Positions 23,229 to 35,000 of a DNA stretch of 64,000 nt are shown one piece after another. The stretch covers positions 1 through 64,000 of the forward strand of contig NZ_JOFT01000019.1 of the NCBI RefSeq assembly GCF_000725805.1, in the 5' to 3' direction. The DNA is from Streptomyces xanthophaeus (GTDB taxonomy: Bacteria > Actinomycetota > Actinomycetes > Streptomycetales > Streptomycetaceae). Numbering within the stretch: the stretch's first letter is position 1; each line of letters starts with the position of its first letter. Both the position numbers and the translations under genes were made by a program. A model generated the notes under the pieces. That model did not search any database. It was given only the letters and a program-made list of their open reading frames with translations, and was not told where the DNA came from.

Positions 23229-25652
23229 TCAGCCGAGCCGGACGGTGATGCGCTGCGGCGCTCCGGCCTGAGCCGTCAGGTCGCCGAAGGTGAGGGTCAG
23301 CGCGTGGCCGCCGGTGGTGGCTGCGGTGACGGTGGACGGCTTGGAGAGCACCTTGGTGACGCGCCGGTTCCACCTGACTTCCAGCGAGGTGGCCTGGCGC
23401 GCGGGGTCCGACACGATGACGGTCGCCGTGCCGTTGCGGTGTTCCCGGATCAGGACGGAGGCGGGGGCACTGGCGGTGATCTTTTCCACGGTGCCCGGTG
23501 CCCAGAAGTTGACGGCGGTGAAGCCGAGCCTCGGGACGCGGATGCCCTGCTGGGCACCGGTGTTGGCGAGGATCTTCAACCACCCCTTGTCGCAGGCGCG
23601 ATGGGACGTGGACCGGGCGCTGGCGCCCGGCATCAGGACGTACGCGTACTCCGCGCCGGCCGGGTCGGTGCCGTGGTCGGTGTACAGGGTCAGGTAGCGG
23701 CGGGTGACCGGGTCGGCGGAGCCGCCGGCATTGATGTCCTTCCAGGCGCCGGTGCGTTCCTCGCGTACGGCGCTGATCGTGGCCCCGGTGGGGAAGACGT
23801 AGCCGGCCTGCCCCGCGACGTGTGCCCAGCCGGCGTCTTCGAACGTGTCCGTCCAGCCCTGCACGGTCGGCTGCTCCTGTGCGTCGACGGTCAGGACCGG
23901 GGCTCCGGCGGTTCCGAGGTGGCGGTTGTCGACGGTCGTCTCGACGGCGTGTCCGTCGGTGGAGGTGATGCCTGCGCCGAGGCAGACGACGCAGTCGTCC
24001 AGCCAGAACCAGGACTTCTTGGCGTCCATCGTGCTGGACAGGCCCTTGAGGTGCTGGCCGGTGGCGCCGAACTCGCCGTCGGTGGTGCCGCCGACCCAGG
24101 CGGCGTCGGGCCGCGGTCCGCCCCAGTTGCCGCCTTCGCCGTCGGCGAGGGGTTTGCGCGATGCGGTGATGCCGGGCAGGCGGTAGGGGTCGACGGTGGG
24201 CCAGTACGCGTCGGAGTACTGTTCCAGGCCGAAGTCGCTGCCCCACCAGGAGAGCCAGCCGGCTCCAGTGTGGTAGCCGCGGGCGTGCTCGCCGTTGCCG
24301 AACTCGTAGTGGGCTATGCGCTTGGACGCCATGCTGACGGAGGCCGCCCAGTGGCGGCGCCGGTGGGTGACGCGGTCCATGTTGTGGAACAGCCGGTGCC
24401 CGACCGGCTCAGGGGCCGCCTCGACCGAGGTGTCGTCCTGGAGGCCTTGCAGCAGGGACGCGCGGATCAGGCTCAGGCCGGGGTTCTTGAGGGCGGGGTA
24501 GTGGTAGTCGCGCTGGAGCCAGCCCTTGACCATGGCGCGCCAGCGGATGTTCTCCTGCGGTGAGGCGCCCTGGCCGAGGAGCAGGAGGGTGGCGAGGAGG
24601 CCGTGGGCGCGCAGGTGGTCGTCGGTGCCCTGGCGGCTGATGCCGCGGGAGGAGACGTTGTCCATCATCACGCCGTTGTAGATGAACGGAGCGACGGCCT
24701 TTTCGACGGTGTCGAGGAAGAGCTGGGTGTTGGGGTCGTCGAGTTCCCAGGCGGATCCGCGCAGCAGGGCGAGGAGCCGGCCGACGCCGTCGTGCAGCAC
24801 CGAGCCGTAGCCGCCGATGTACGGGACGCTGGTGTGCTGGATGAACGAGCCGTCGGCGTAGAAGCCGTCTCCGCCGGTGACGTAAGGGAAGACGGGGGTG
24901 AGGGCCCGCGCGGCGAGGGCGATCTTGTCCGGGTTCTCCCCGACGATGCCGCGCAGGATGATGCCGCGGCACAGGTCGACACGGTTGGCGCCGGTACTGG
25001 TGCCGGTGTAGGAGGCGACCGCCGAGTCCGGCAGGAAGTGGTCCACGGCCGCGCAGAACTTCGCCGTCTGGGCCTCCGTCAGGTGGTCGTGGAGCAGGAC
25101 GCAGGTGTCCATGAGGGCCTGCGGAGCGCCGATCTGCCAGTTCCACCAGTTCCCGTACCGGGTGGTCGCCGGGTTGTACACCTCGGTGTGGACGTGTTCG
25201 AGTCCGGCGATGACCGCTTCGAGCAGCGCGGTGTCGCCGGTGAGCCCGGTACCCGGCTGGCAGAAGGCCTGAGCCATGACACTCAGCCTGCTGTAGCTGT
25301 CGTTCATGCGGGAGGAGAAGGTGTACGACTCCGCGTCGAGATCGGGATCAGGGTCGGTCCAGATCATTCCGGGCCACAGGGAACCACTGGCGGGAGCCAT
25401 CGTGGACAGGTATCCGCGGGCGGTGGTGCCCAGGTTGGCGAGGAGGGTCTTGAACGGTTCGGCCGTCGGGCTGAAGCCGGTGCCCAGGAGGAGGCCCCGC
25501 CACTTCGCGCGCAGGGCGGCGAACTCCTCGTCCGTGGAGGCCGTTTCGGCCGACATGGCCGGGAGGGGCGTCCACCCCGTGAACCCCAGTGCGAGGGCGG
25601 TGCCTCCTGCCGTGTGCAGGAAGGCGCGACGGGGCCAGGGGGAAGCAGTCAT
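23229..25652 (-). CDS. Polysaccharide lyase family 8 enzyme (hyaluronate/chondroitin/xanthan lyase type), Tat-exported
   Basis: 807 residues. The N-terminus has the twin-arginine motif WPRRAFLHT followed by a hydrophobic stretch and a cut site near PAMSAETA. The alpha/alpha-toroid catalytic domain shows NWWNWQIGAP with the conserved asparagine, DGSFIQHTSVPYIGGYG with the catalytic histidine and tyrosine, and DNVSSRGISRQG. Beta-sandwich domains follow, with NGEHARGYHTGAGW and WFWLDDCVVCLGAGI, typical of PL8. Family members cut uronic-acid-containing chains by beta-elimination. The length is as expected for PL8. The frame is open upstream to 25739, but the Tat motif fits the start at 25652. Which polymer is used cannot be read from sequence. 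Confidence 0.87.
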   Translation of the reverse strand: MTASPWPRRAFLHTAGGTALALGFTGWTPLPAMSAETASTDEEFAALRAKWRGLLLGTGFSPTAEPFKTLLANLGTTARGYLSTMAPASGSLWPGMIWTDPDPDLDAESYTFSSRMNDSYSRLSVMAQAFCQPGTGLTGDTALLEAVIAGLEHVHTEVYNPATTRYGNWWNWQIGAPQALMDTCVLLHDHLTEAQTAKFCAAVDHFLPDSAVASYTGTSTGANRVDLCRGIILRGIVGENPDKIALAARALTPVFPYVTGGDGFYADGSFIQHTSVPYIGGYGSVLHDGVGRLLALLRGSAWELDDPNTQLFLDTVEKAVAPFIYNGVMMDNVSSRGISRQGTDDHLRAHGLLATLLLLGQGASPQENIRWRAMVKGWLQRDYHYPALKNPGLSLIRASLLQGLQDDTSVEAAPEPVGHRLFHNMDRVTHRRRHWAASVSMASKRIAHYEFGNGEHARGYHTGAGWLSWWGSDFGLEQYSDAYWPTVDPYRLPGITASRKPLADGEGGNWGGPRPDAAWVGGTTDGEFGATGQHLKGLSSTMDAKKSWFWLDDCVVCLGAGITSTDGHAVETTVDNRHLGTAGAPVLTVDAQEQPTVQGWTDTFEDAGWAHVAGQAGYVFPTGATISAVREERTGAWKDINAGGSADPVTRRYLTLYTDHGTDPAGAEYAYVLMPGASARSTSHRACDKGWLKILANTGAQQGIRVPRLGFTAVNFWAPGTVEKITASAPASVLIREHRNGTATVIVSDPARQATSLEVRWNRRVTKVLSKPSTVTAATTGGHALTLTFGDLTAQAGAPQRITVRLG

Positions 25653-25984
25653 GGAGGACCCAATCTTGTGCGGCGGAGTCTCGTGCGGTGGTTGGTCCCG
25701 CTGACTGGCCAGACTTGGATTCCGATGACCGGAAGTCAACGCTCCGATCTCATTCGGTCAAGAAACGGTCACCGGTGCTCGGCGGCTTCCGTGGCGGGAA
25801 CGAGGACCCTTCTTCAGGAAGTGGTGATGTCGAGGCCGGTGAGGGCCGCTCTTCCGGTCACGCGGCAGCCGAGGGCGGAGCCGAGCACGCCTGCGCCCCG
25901 CGGAGGAAGGTTCCTGCCCGGCGTGCTGCGCCGAACAGCGCAACGTGTCGGGCCGGGCGGGCCGGCGGTCCGTAGCGTGACTGC
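25653..25984. other. 332-base divergent intergenic region
   Basis: Separates the PL8 lyase (leftward) and the NarK-like transporter (rightward). A short stretch near 25740-25765 is relatively AT-rich. I see scattered TGACCG/CGGTCA half-sites (25729, 25777) but no clean palindrome. On the right is a -10 box TAGCGT at 25973-25978, six bases before GTG 25985. Confidence 0.4.
25973..25978 (+). promoter_or_regulatory. -10 box of a leaderless promoter for the NarK-like gene
   Basis: TAGCGT followed by six bases and the GTG start; no ribosome site is seen. Confidence 0.5.
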
Positions 25985-27190
25985 GTGGCTGTATCCGAGA
26001 AACCTTCGCCCGCCGCCTACCGCAATCTGTTCGTGGCCACGGTCGGGTTCGTGCTCACCTTCTGGGCCTGGGACCTGATCGCGCCACTGGGCAGCGACTA
26101 CCGGGACCGGCTCGGGCTGAGCTCGGTCCAGCAGTCCCTGCTGGTCGCGGTGCCCGTGATCGTCGGCTCCGTCGGCCGCGTCCCGGTGGGCGCGCTCACC
26201 GACCGCTACGGGGCGCGCCTGATGTTCCCGCTGGTCTCCGCGCTCACCATCGTGCCGGTGCTGCTGCTGATCCCGGCGCGCGATTCCTACGTCGCGACGC
26301 TGGCCGTCGGCTTCGTGCTGGGCCTGGCCGGGACGACCTTCGCGATCGGCGTCCCGCTGGTCAACTCCTGGTTCCCGCCCGCCCGGCGCGGCTTCGGCCT
26401 GGGGGTCTTCGGCATGGGCATGGGCGGTGTCGCGCTCTCGGGATACTTCACCCCACGGATGGCCCGGCACGCAGAGTCCCTGCCCTTCCTCGTGGTGGCG
26501 GCCGCACTCGCCGTGTACGCCGTGCTCGCGGCCCTCCTGATCAGGGACCGGCCCGACCGTCCGGTGCCGAGCGACTCGCTGACCGCCCGACTCGGCCGGG
26601 CCGGGCGGCTACGGGTGACCTGGGAACTGTCCGCCCTGTACGCGATCGGCTTCGGCGGGATCGTCGCCTTCGGGGTGTACCTGCCGACGTACCTGAAGAC
26701 CTGGTACGGGCTGTCGCCGACCGACGCGGGTACCAAGGCGGCCGGATTCGCCCTCCTGACCGTGATCGCCCGCCCCTTCGGCGGCTGGCTGGCCGACCGC
26801 GTCCACCCGGCGCTGGTCACGTCAGCGGCCCTCGGCTTCGTCGCGCTCCTCGCCATCGTCCAGGCCTTCGATCCCGCACTGGACCCCGTCGGCACCATCT
26901 GCTTCCTGTGCATCGCCGTGGGACTCGGCACGGCGAGCGGCAGCGTTTTCGCCCTGGTGGCGCAGGTGACCCCGCAGGCCCAGGTGGGCAGCGTCACCGG
27001 CATCGTCGGCGCGGTGGGAGGCCTGGGCGGGTTCGTACCACCCCTGGTCATGGGCGCCGTGTACAGCGCCAAGGACTCCTACTCGATCGGCTTCATGCTG
27101 CTGTCGGATCTGGCTCTGGCGGGCTGTGTCTACGCGTACGGGCGGATGCGCACCGCACGACCGGACGCGGCCGGGGCGAGCGCCGGGTAG
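25985..27190 (+). CDS. Major facilitator transporter, NarK-like (nitrate/nitrite porter type)
   Basis: 401 residues with about twelve membrane helices. After TM2 is GRVPVGALTDRYGARL, the MFS loop signature with the conserved arginine, and in TM11 is VGGLGGFVPPLVMG, which matches the NNP-family nitrate signature of Gly-rich helices. ARPFGGWLADR in the second half fits the matching loop. On this basis it may carry nitrate, nitrite or a similar anion, though general MFS carriers can look alike. The GTG start is six bases after a -10 box, so the message is probably leaderless. Confidence 0.78.
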   Translation: MAVSEKPSPAAYRNLFVATVGFVLTFWAWDLIAPLGSDYRDRLGLSSVQQSLLVAVPVIVGSVGRVPVGALTDRYGARLMFPLVSALTIVPVLLLIPARDSYVATLAVGFVLGLAGTTFAIGVPLVNSWFPPARRGFGLGVFGMGMGGVALSGYFTPRMARHAESLPFLVVAAALAVYAVLAALLIRDRPDRPVPSDSLTARLGRAGRLRVTWELSALYAIGFGGIVAFGVYLPTYLKTWYGLSPTDAGTKAAGFALLTVIARPFGGWLADRVHPALVTSAALGFVALLAIVQAFDPALDPVGTICFLCIAVGLGTASGSVFALVAQVTPQAQVGSVTGIVGAVGGLGGFVPPLVMGAVYSAKDSYSIGFMLLSDLALAGCVYAYGRMRTARPDAAGASAG

Positions 27191-27249
27191 CGGCCCGGGT
27201 GGCGAAAACCTGCTGGGGGTCTGCCGTTCTCGCGTGAAACGATGCAGCC

Positions 27250-27752
27250 ATGCGTTCAGATGTCACGCTCCAAGCCCTTGACCAGCCACTTCTTCAGCAA
27301 CTGCTCCGTGCTGCTGTCGAGGACGCCGACCCGGAAGAGGTCATGCCGCCCGTAACGGGGCCTGCCGGGTGGACATCGGAGCGCAAGGCCGCCTTCCTGC
27401 GGTTCCACCGGTCACGAGCACTGGCCGCCAGGCCGGTGGAGACCACGTTCGCCGTCGTCGTGGGGGCAAGGGTCGTCGGGGCGGCTCGCCTGTGCCCCGT
27501 GAAGGACGCGGATCGGGCCGTCGAGGCCGGAGTGTGGATCGGACGCTCGCACCGAGGTGCCGGTGTGGGCGGCGCCGTGCTCGGCCACCTGCTGGACCGG
27601 GCCCGCGCGGACGGATCCGCGAAGTTGTTCATCAGCACGACGCCGGACAACGAGCCCGTGCTCTGATCGCGCGTCTGGGCGCCGACCTGGTCCACGACGG
27701 TGGCACGGTCACCGCTCGGGTGGACCTGGAGGCGCCGAGGTCAGCGGAATGA
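27250..27752 (+). pseudogene. GNAT-family N-acetyltransferase, disrupted by a frameshift
   Basis: From ATG 27250 a GNAT domain reads through VVVGARVVGAARL, the acetyl-CoA loop WIGRSHRGAGVGGAVLG and LFISTTPDNEP, then stops at TGA 27664-27666. A different frame continues at once with ALIARLGADLVHDGG and TARVDLEAP, which is the expected end of the same domain, to a stop at 27752. A one- or two-base change near 27655-27665 thus splits the gene. It may be a pseudogene, a sequence error or a shortened but active protein. It overlaps the end of the opposite NmrA-like gene by 12 bases. Confidence 0.7.
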
Positions 27753-28700
27753 GCCGATGTTGTCGCACACCCAGTCGTCGTAGGTGCGCAATGGACGGCC
27801 CGTGATGTCCTGCACGGACGGCTGCTGGTCGGCTGTCCACTGAGCGAGTTCGGCGAAGCGGGCGCCGTACTCTTCAAGGGCGTACAGCGTCACGTCGATC
27901 GCACCGGCCGGCCAGCCGAGATGCTGCCAGATCCTCCGGCTCTCGTCCGGCGTCAGCTCGACGGTATCGATGTCGCGGCCGAGCGCGGCGCTGATGCTCC
28001 GTACGCGTGAACGCGTGCTCAGCGGCGGGCCCACCGCCTCGATGACCGTCCCGGCGTAGTCGTCGCCGATCAGGGCCGCAGCCGCCACGGCCGCGAGGTC
28101 CTCCTCGTGGATGAAGGGGTAGTGGCCCTGGTTGAGGAAGGCCTCACGGACCACCCCGTCGGCGCGGACGGTATCGGGCCAGTCCGACCCGGTTGCCGGA
28201 TAGGTCCCCTCGATGACGGCGGCCATCACGGCCGACGGCCGGATGTGCGTCCAGGCGATGTCCGAGCGTTCCACCGCCTTCTCGATCGCCAGCCAGAACC
28301 AGGTCTCCGGCGGATTCGCCGCCTCGTACTCCGGTCCATGGGACGACAACAGGACGATCTTCCTCGCGGCGGCGTTCCGCGCCAGGGCCAGGGCGTCCTG
28401 GACCGTGGACGGATGGGCGCCGGCAAGGAACACGGCCTCGATGCCGTCGAAGGCCCGGGCGCACTCCAGCGGCCGGGTGACGGAGCCTTCGACCACTTCG
28501 ACGGTGTCGGGCCAGCCGCCGCACTGGTCCGGCTCGGCGATCACCCGCACCTGTCGGCCCGAGGCGAGCAACTGTCGTGCCAGGCACCGGCCGACGATCC
28601 CGGTCGGACTGTTGCCTTCGTCCTTGCGCGGGCCGACGGCGGTCAGCAGGTAGAGGCCTTCGGCTTTCGGCACCGTCTCGTTCTGCCCGATCTCTTTCAC
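27741..28700 (-). CDS. NmrA/NAD(P)-binding Rossmann-fold protein
   Basis: About 319 residues from GTG 28700, preceded by AAAGG at good spacing. The nucleotide-binding motif GNSPTGIVGRCLARQLL is near residues 25-41, followed by LASGRQVRVIAE and later AVFLAGAHPS and KIVLLSSHGPEYE, as in the NmrA-like atypical short-chain dehydrogenases that sense or use NAD(P). An active-site tyrosine-lysine pair is not evident, so it could be a redox sensor or a reductase. It runs convergent with the frameshifted acetyltransferase. Confidence 0.75.
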   Translation of the reverse strand: MKEIGQNETVPKAEGLYLLTAVGPRKDEGNSPTGIVGRCLARQLLASGRQVRVIAEPDQCGGWPDTVEVVEGSVTRPLECARAFDGIEAVFLAGAHPSTVQDALALARNAAARKIVLLSSHGPEYEAANPPETWFWLAIEKAVERSDIAWTHIRPSAVMAAVIEGTYPATGSDWPDTVRADGVVREAFLNQGHYPFIHEEDLAAVAAAALIGDDYAGTVIEAVGPPLSTRSRVRSISAALGRDIDTVELTPDESRRIWQHLGWPAGAIDVTLYALEEYGARFAELAQWTADQQPSVQDITGRPLRTYDDWVCDNIGSFR

Positions 28701-29025
28701 AGCAAGACCTTTCGACGCGTGAGCGTGGATCTTGCACCTGGCCCGGGCGCGGACGGTCTCTGCCGTGCCGCATGGACGCAGAACCAAGGCTGCGGATCGA
28801 GATCAGCCAGCCTACCAGGAGCAGTGACAGGCCCGTAGGGGCCGGCTGCCCGCCCTGTGTGCGCAACCAGGGGTGTCCGAGGGCCCGTTCGACAGCCGTG
28901 CTCCGGCAGCCGGGTGCCGCAGATAAAGATCATCTAACGATGCAGGAACCGTGTCCGCTTTGGGGTGGAAGGGCGAAGAGCCCGCACAGGACACACATAT
29001 TTTCGTCTCATCCACTCACAGAAGG
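28701..29025. other. 325-base divergent intergenic region upstream of the RHS gene
   Basis: Contains a relatively AT-rich patch, GATAAAGATCATCTAACGAT, at 28921-28940 that could hold a promoter for the large secreted protein. The RHS frame stays open to a GTG at 28951, but the added residues do not look like a signal peptide. Confidence 0.4.
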
Positions 29026-32000
29026 ATGAACGCTTTGATATCCCAAAGCAGTTATCTCTCGCCCCAGGGGGCGAGAGGCAACCGACCACGTGGCGCCACA
29101 CGACTGCGCGTCACAGCGGCCGCCCTCGCCGTGCTGATGACCGGCTCCGCCATGGAAGCCGTCGCCGCGACACCCAAACCCTCCGAGGCGGCGAAGCCCG
29201 CGGTCACCGAGGCCGCCGACCTGCCCTCCGCGCAGGTCGCCGCCAAACTCGCCGGACGACGCGTCGAGGCGCTGTCGGAACGCGACGAGTCCACGACCAC
29301 CTGGGCGAACCCCGACGGCACCGTCACGACCGAAGCCGCGGCCGGCCCGGTGCGCTTCCGCGACGCCGCGGGCAGCTGGAAGCCGATCGACATCGGCCTG
29401 ACACGGCACGGCGACGGATCGGTCGGGGCGAAGGCCCATCCGCTCGGCCTCAAGCTGGCCGGCCGTACCGAGAGCAAGGCCCGCGCCGGCGCGGCGCCGG
29501 CGGACGGCCGTACCGCCGCCGCGGCGCCCGCCGCGGGCGCCCCGGACCCGGCCGCCACGGCCGTACCCCTGGTGTCGCTCGACGACCAGCAGGGCAAGAC
29601 GATGGCCCTGTCCTGGCGCGGCGCGCTGCCGCAGCCGGTCCTCAAGGACACCGTCGCCCGCTATCCCGACGTCCTCGCCTCGACCGACCTGCTCATCGAG
29701 TCCACGCGTACCGGCTTCGAGCAGTACCTGGAGCTGAAGGACCGACAGGCGGTCGCCGCCACCGGGGCGGTCACCCTCACCCTGCAGGCCAAGGGCCTGG
29801 AGGTCCGGGCGAACAAGGACCGCTCGCTCACCTTCGTCGATCCCAAGACGGGCCGCGAGGCGGGCGGACTGCCCGCACCGGTCATGTGGGACGCCTCGGT
29901 CGACGAGCGTTCCGGGGAGCACACCCGGCGGGCGGACGTCGGCATCTCCGTCCTCCAGCGCGGCGACCAGGTCGACCTGACACTGACTCCGGACGCCGCC
30001 TTCCTCAAGGACCCGAAGACGAAGTTCCCGGTCACCGTCGACCCGGCCGTGAACCTCGGCGCGAGCTTCGACACCTTCGTCCAGCAGGGCTACGCGACCG
30101 ACCAGTCGGCGGCCACCGAGCTCAAGCTCGGCAACAACGGCTCCGGCCAGGTGGCCCGTTCGTTCCTGAGCTTCCCCATGGCGAAGATCAGCGGCAAGCA
30201 GATCCTCTCCGCCAATCTGAGCCTGTGGAACTTCCACTCCTGGTCGTGCACGGCGAAGGGCTGGGAGGTCTGGGACACCGGTACGCCATCCACGGCCAGC
30301 CGCTGGACCGCCCAGCCGGGCTGGCACAAGAAGTGGGCCTCCCCGACCGCGACCAAGGGGCACTCCGCGGGCTGCGCCGACGGCTGGGTCAGCGCGGACA
30401 TCAAGACCCTCGCCCAGGCGTGGGCGGGCAACGGCAACTCCGTCAACAGCCTCGGCATCCGCGCGGCCGATGAGGGCGACCCGTTCGGCTGGAAGAAGTT
30501 CAACTCCGGCAACGCGGCGACCAACACCCCGTACATGTCGGTGACGTACAACACCAAGCCGGGTCAGGCCGTCCCCATGTCACCGCTCACCGGCGCTGCC
30601 ACCAACGACACCACCCCCACCCTGACCGGCAAGGCCACCGACGCCGACGGCAACACCGTCCAGCTCTCCTACGAGATATGGACCTCCGCCGGCACCGCCG
30701 CCCTACAGACCGGCAAGTCGGCCTTCACGGCCTCCGGCGCGGGCGCGCCGTGGACCCCGGCCACGGCCCTCGCACAGGGCGCGTACAAGTGGCGGGCCGC
30801 GGTGTACGACGGCACGACCTGGAACGGCACCTGGTCGGCGTGGCAGAACTTCACCGTGGACACCACCGCGCCCACCGCCCCCGGGATCAACTCGACCGAC
30901 TTCCCGGCCGGCGTCTGGTCCGGAACCCCCGACGCGACGGGCAAGTTCTCCGGCACCTTCACCCTGACCCCGCCCGCCACCGGTGCCACCGGCGTCCAGT
31001 ACCGCCTCGACAACGGCGGCTGGACCACCCTGGCCACCACCGGCTCGCCGGTCACCGCGAAGCTCACCTTCCCCGCGGGCGAGCACGCCCTCGCCGTCCG
31101 CTCCAGGGACGCTGCGGGCAACACCTCGGCCGAGGCCAAGTACGTCTTCAGCGCGGGCAGCGGCGGTTCGGCCCTGCTCGCCCCGGGCGACGGCGACCGG
31201 CCCGCACGCAGGCTGACCCTCTCCGCCGAGGGGCGCAGCACTTTCACCGGGGTGACCTACCAGTACCGGCGGGGTGAGACCGACACCTGGAAAAACGTTC
31301 CCGCAGGGGATGTCCGCACCTCGCTCGGCGCCACGCTGACGGCCTGGCCGGCCGCTGCACCGCAGGGCAAGCCGTCCCCGCTGACCTGGAACGTCGTCGA
31401 CACCCTCGCCGAGGACGGCCCGATCGAGATCCGTGCCGGATTCACGTCGGGGCTGACCGCCTCCTACTCGCCCGGACGCACCGTCACGGTCGACCGCAAC
31501 GCGGGCACCGCGCCGACCCAGCAGCTCGGCCCCGGCGTCCTCAACACGCTCACCGGCGACTACATCCTCTCCGCCACCGACGCCTCGGCCTTCGGCATGA
31601 GCGTCGCCCGCACCTCCACCTCGCGCGGCCGCAACGACGCGCCCTCCGGGACCGTCGCGATCTTCGGCCCCGGCTGGCGCTCGGACACCGTCCTCGACGA
31701 GAAGGACTCCTGGTCGCTGCTGAAGAAGACCTCCGACACCTCCGTCGCGCTGGTCGGCACCAACGGCCTGGAACTCGGCTTCACCGCCACCTCGGGCGGC
31801 GGCTGGCGGCCCGAGCCCGGCGCCGAGGAACTGAGGCTGACCGGTTCCACGACCGGATCCTTCACGCTCAAGGACACCGCGGGCAAGGTCACGACCTTCA
31901 CGAAGGCCGACCCCGGCCTGCCCGCCTGGCAGGCGAGCAGAGTCCACCAGGAGGGCCTGACGGGCTCCACCCAGGTGGTCTCCGAGGCCGTGACCGTGGA

Positions 32001-35000
32001 CGGGAAGAAGCTCGTCCGCCCGCAGCGCATCGTCGCCCCGACCTCGGCGGCCACCGCCGAGACCTGCGTGGCCGCCCCTGCCACCAAGGGCTGCCGGTCC
32101 CTGGAGTTCGTGTACGCCACGGCGACCACGGCCACCGGGCACAGCACCGCGGCCGAGTTCGGCGACTTCACCGGGCAGGTGAAGGAGATCCGCCAGTGGT
32201 CCACCGAGCCCGGCGCCGCGAACGCCACGTCCCGGCCCGTCGCCTCGTACCGCTACGACGCCGCCGGACGGCTGCGCCAGGTCTGGAACCCCAACCTGTC
32301 GCAGGGCAGCCAGAACCAGTACTCGTACGACAGCGCGGGCCGGGTCTTCTGGCTGCACGCGCAGAACGAGCCGGCCTGGACCTTCACCTACGGCAAGGCG
32401 GGCAACAGCTCCGCCGCGGGCGAGGGCATGCTCCTGAAGCTCTCCCGGCCCGGGCTGAAGCAGGGCACCAAGGACGTCGAGGAGGGCGCGTCCACCCAGT
32501 ACGTGGTCTACGACGTGCCGCTGACCGGCGCGAAGGCCCCGTACGCCATGAGCGCGGCCGACGTCGCCGCCTGGGGACAGGCTGACGCCCCCACCGACGC
32601 CACGGCCGTGCTTCCGCCGGACACCCCGGTGCCCGCGCACGACGGAGCCGCCCTCACCAGCGCCTCCTACGGCCGCGCGTCCGTGGTCTACACCGACGCC
32701 TCCGGCCGCGAGGTCAACACCGCCGCGCCCGGCGGTCACCTCAACACCACCGAGTACGACGTCCGGGGCAACATCGTCCGCTCGCTGTCCGCGGCGAACC
32801 GGTCCCTCGCCCTGGGCCTCACCCCGGCGGACGTCACCGCGCAGAACGAGCTGGGCATCGCCAAGCTCGGGACCGCCGAGCGGGCCGAGGCGCTGTCCGC
32901 CCGGACCGTCTATGACGACGAGGGCCTCCTCGCCGTCGAGACGCTCGGTCCGCTGCGGCGCATCGCGCTGGCCGACGACCTGAAGTCGGGCAGCACGGTC
33001 CTCGTCGCGGCAGGCACCCTGGTCACGGCCCGCAACTGGACGAAGTCGGCCTACGACGAGGGCCGCCCCACCGACGGGACCGCCGTGGTGGAGAACCAGA
33101 TCACCGGCACCGTGGAGGGCGCCCAACTGCCCGAGCACCCGACGCTGATGGCCGACGCGCGCAGCGCCAAGCAGGCGTACGACTGGAAGAAGGGCCTCCA
33201 GACCAAGGTCACCGAGGACGCCGACGGCGAGGCACTGACCTCGCTGATCGAGTACGACGACCAGGGGCGCGCCGTCAAGGAGACCCTGCCCGGGGCCACC
33301 GGGACCGACGCGACGACCCAGCTCACCCAGTACTGGTCCGCGGGCGGCACCGGACCGTGCTCGGGCCGCCCCGAGTGGGCCGACCTGCCCTGCTCGACCG
33401 GTCCGGCGGGTGACATCACCGGCGGCGGCTCCAACCCCTCGAAGCGGCCGACGGTCACCTCCGAGTACAACTGGTGGGGTCACGAGACCAAGGTCACCGA
33501 AGCCGTCGGAGCCCAGTCCCGGACCACCACCAGCAGCTACGACAATGCCGGGCGCGTCGAGTCCGTCAAGGTCACCGGGGGACTCGGCGAGGCCACCCCG
33601 GAGACCCGTACCGAGTACGACCCGGACACCGGCAACCCCGTCAAGACCGTGTCCTCCACCGCGGGCACCATCACCATGGAATACGACAAGCTCGGCCGCC
33701 TCATCGCGTACACGGACGCCGACGGCGGCGTGACGCGGACGGAGTACGACCTCCTCGACCGGCCCACCCGGATCAGCGACTCGGTGCCGTCCGCGGTGAC
33801 GTACGCCTACGACCACGCCGCCGAGCCGCGGGGCATGGCCACGTCCGCCACCGACTCGGTCGCGGGCACCTTCGGCGTCACGTACGACGCCGACGGCCAG
33901 GTGGCCTCCGAGAAGCTGCCCGGCGGCTACACGCTCACCCAGCGGGACGACGCCGCGGGAGCGGTCGTCGCCAAGAGCTACACCCGGGACAGCGACGGCC
34001 TGTCCGTCATGACCGACACGGTCACCCGGTCCGTGCACGGCGAGATCACCCAGCACTCCGGCTGGTCGAGCCAGTCCTACGACTACGACGGCCTCGGCCG
34101 TCTGACGTCCGTCCGGGACCAGGCGGGCGACGTCTGCACGACGCGCACCTACACGCACGACAAGCGGGCCAACCGGACCTCGTCCACCGCCGCCGCCGGC
34201 GCCGTCGGCGCGGCCTGCCCGGCCACGGGCGGCACCGTCCGGACCCACACCTACGACAGCGCCGACCGGCTGACGGACGCGGGCACCGCGTACGACGCCT
34301 TCGGCCGGACCACCGCGCTGCCCGGCAGCACGCTCGAGTACTACACCAACGACCTGGTACGCCGTCAGAGCACGGCGGAACAGCGTCAGACCTGGGCGCT
34401 CGACCCCAACCACCGCATCCGGTCCTGGACGGTGGAGTCGAACAGCGAAGGAACCTGGAACCAGGTCGAGTCCAAGCTCAACCACTACGACGGTGAGGGG
34501 GACAGCCCGCGCTGGATCGTGGAGGACACCGCCACCGGCGAGCTCACCCGCGTCGTCGACTCCGTGACGGGCGAGTTCTCGGCCACCACCTCCGCGGCCG
34601 GGGACACGGTGCTCCAGCTGTCGAACATCCACGGTGACGTCGCCCTCCAGCTCCCCCTGGACCCGGAGCAGGCACCGCTGGTGCTCGACACCGACGAGTA
34701 CGGCAACCCCCGCAGCGGCCAGCCCGCCGTCCGGTACGGCTGGCTCGGCGGCAAGCAGCGCTCGGGCGAGACCCTCTCGGGTCTGACCCTGCTCGGCGTG
34801 CGCCTCTACAACCCGGACACCGGCCGCTTCACGAGCACGGACCCGGACCCGACGGGCGGAGCCAACGCCTACGCCTACTGCTCGGCCGACCCGGTCAACT
34901 GCCGTGACACCACGGGAATGCTGGACTACACCTTCAAGTTCCAGCTGGGGATGGGCCGGGCCTACCTGTCGGACTTCTTCAACCACTTCATGAAGAACTT

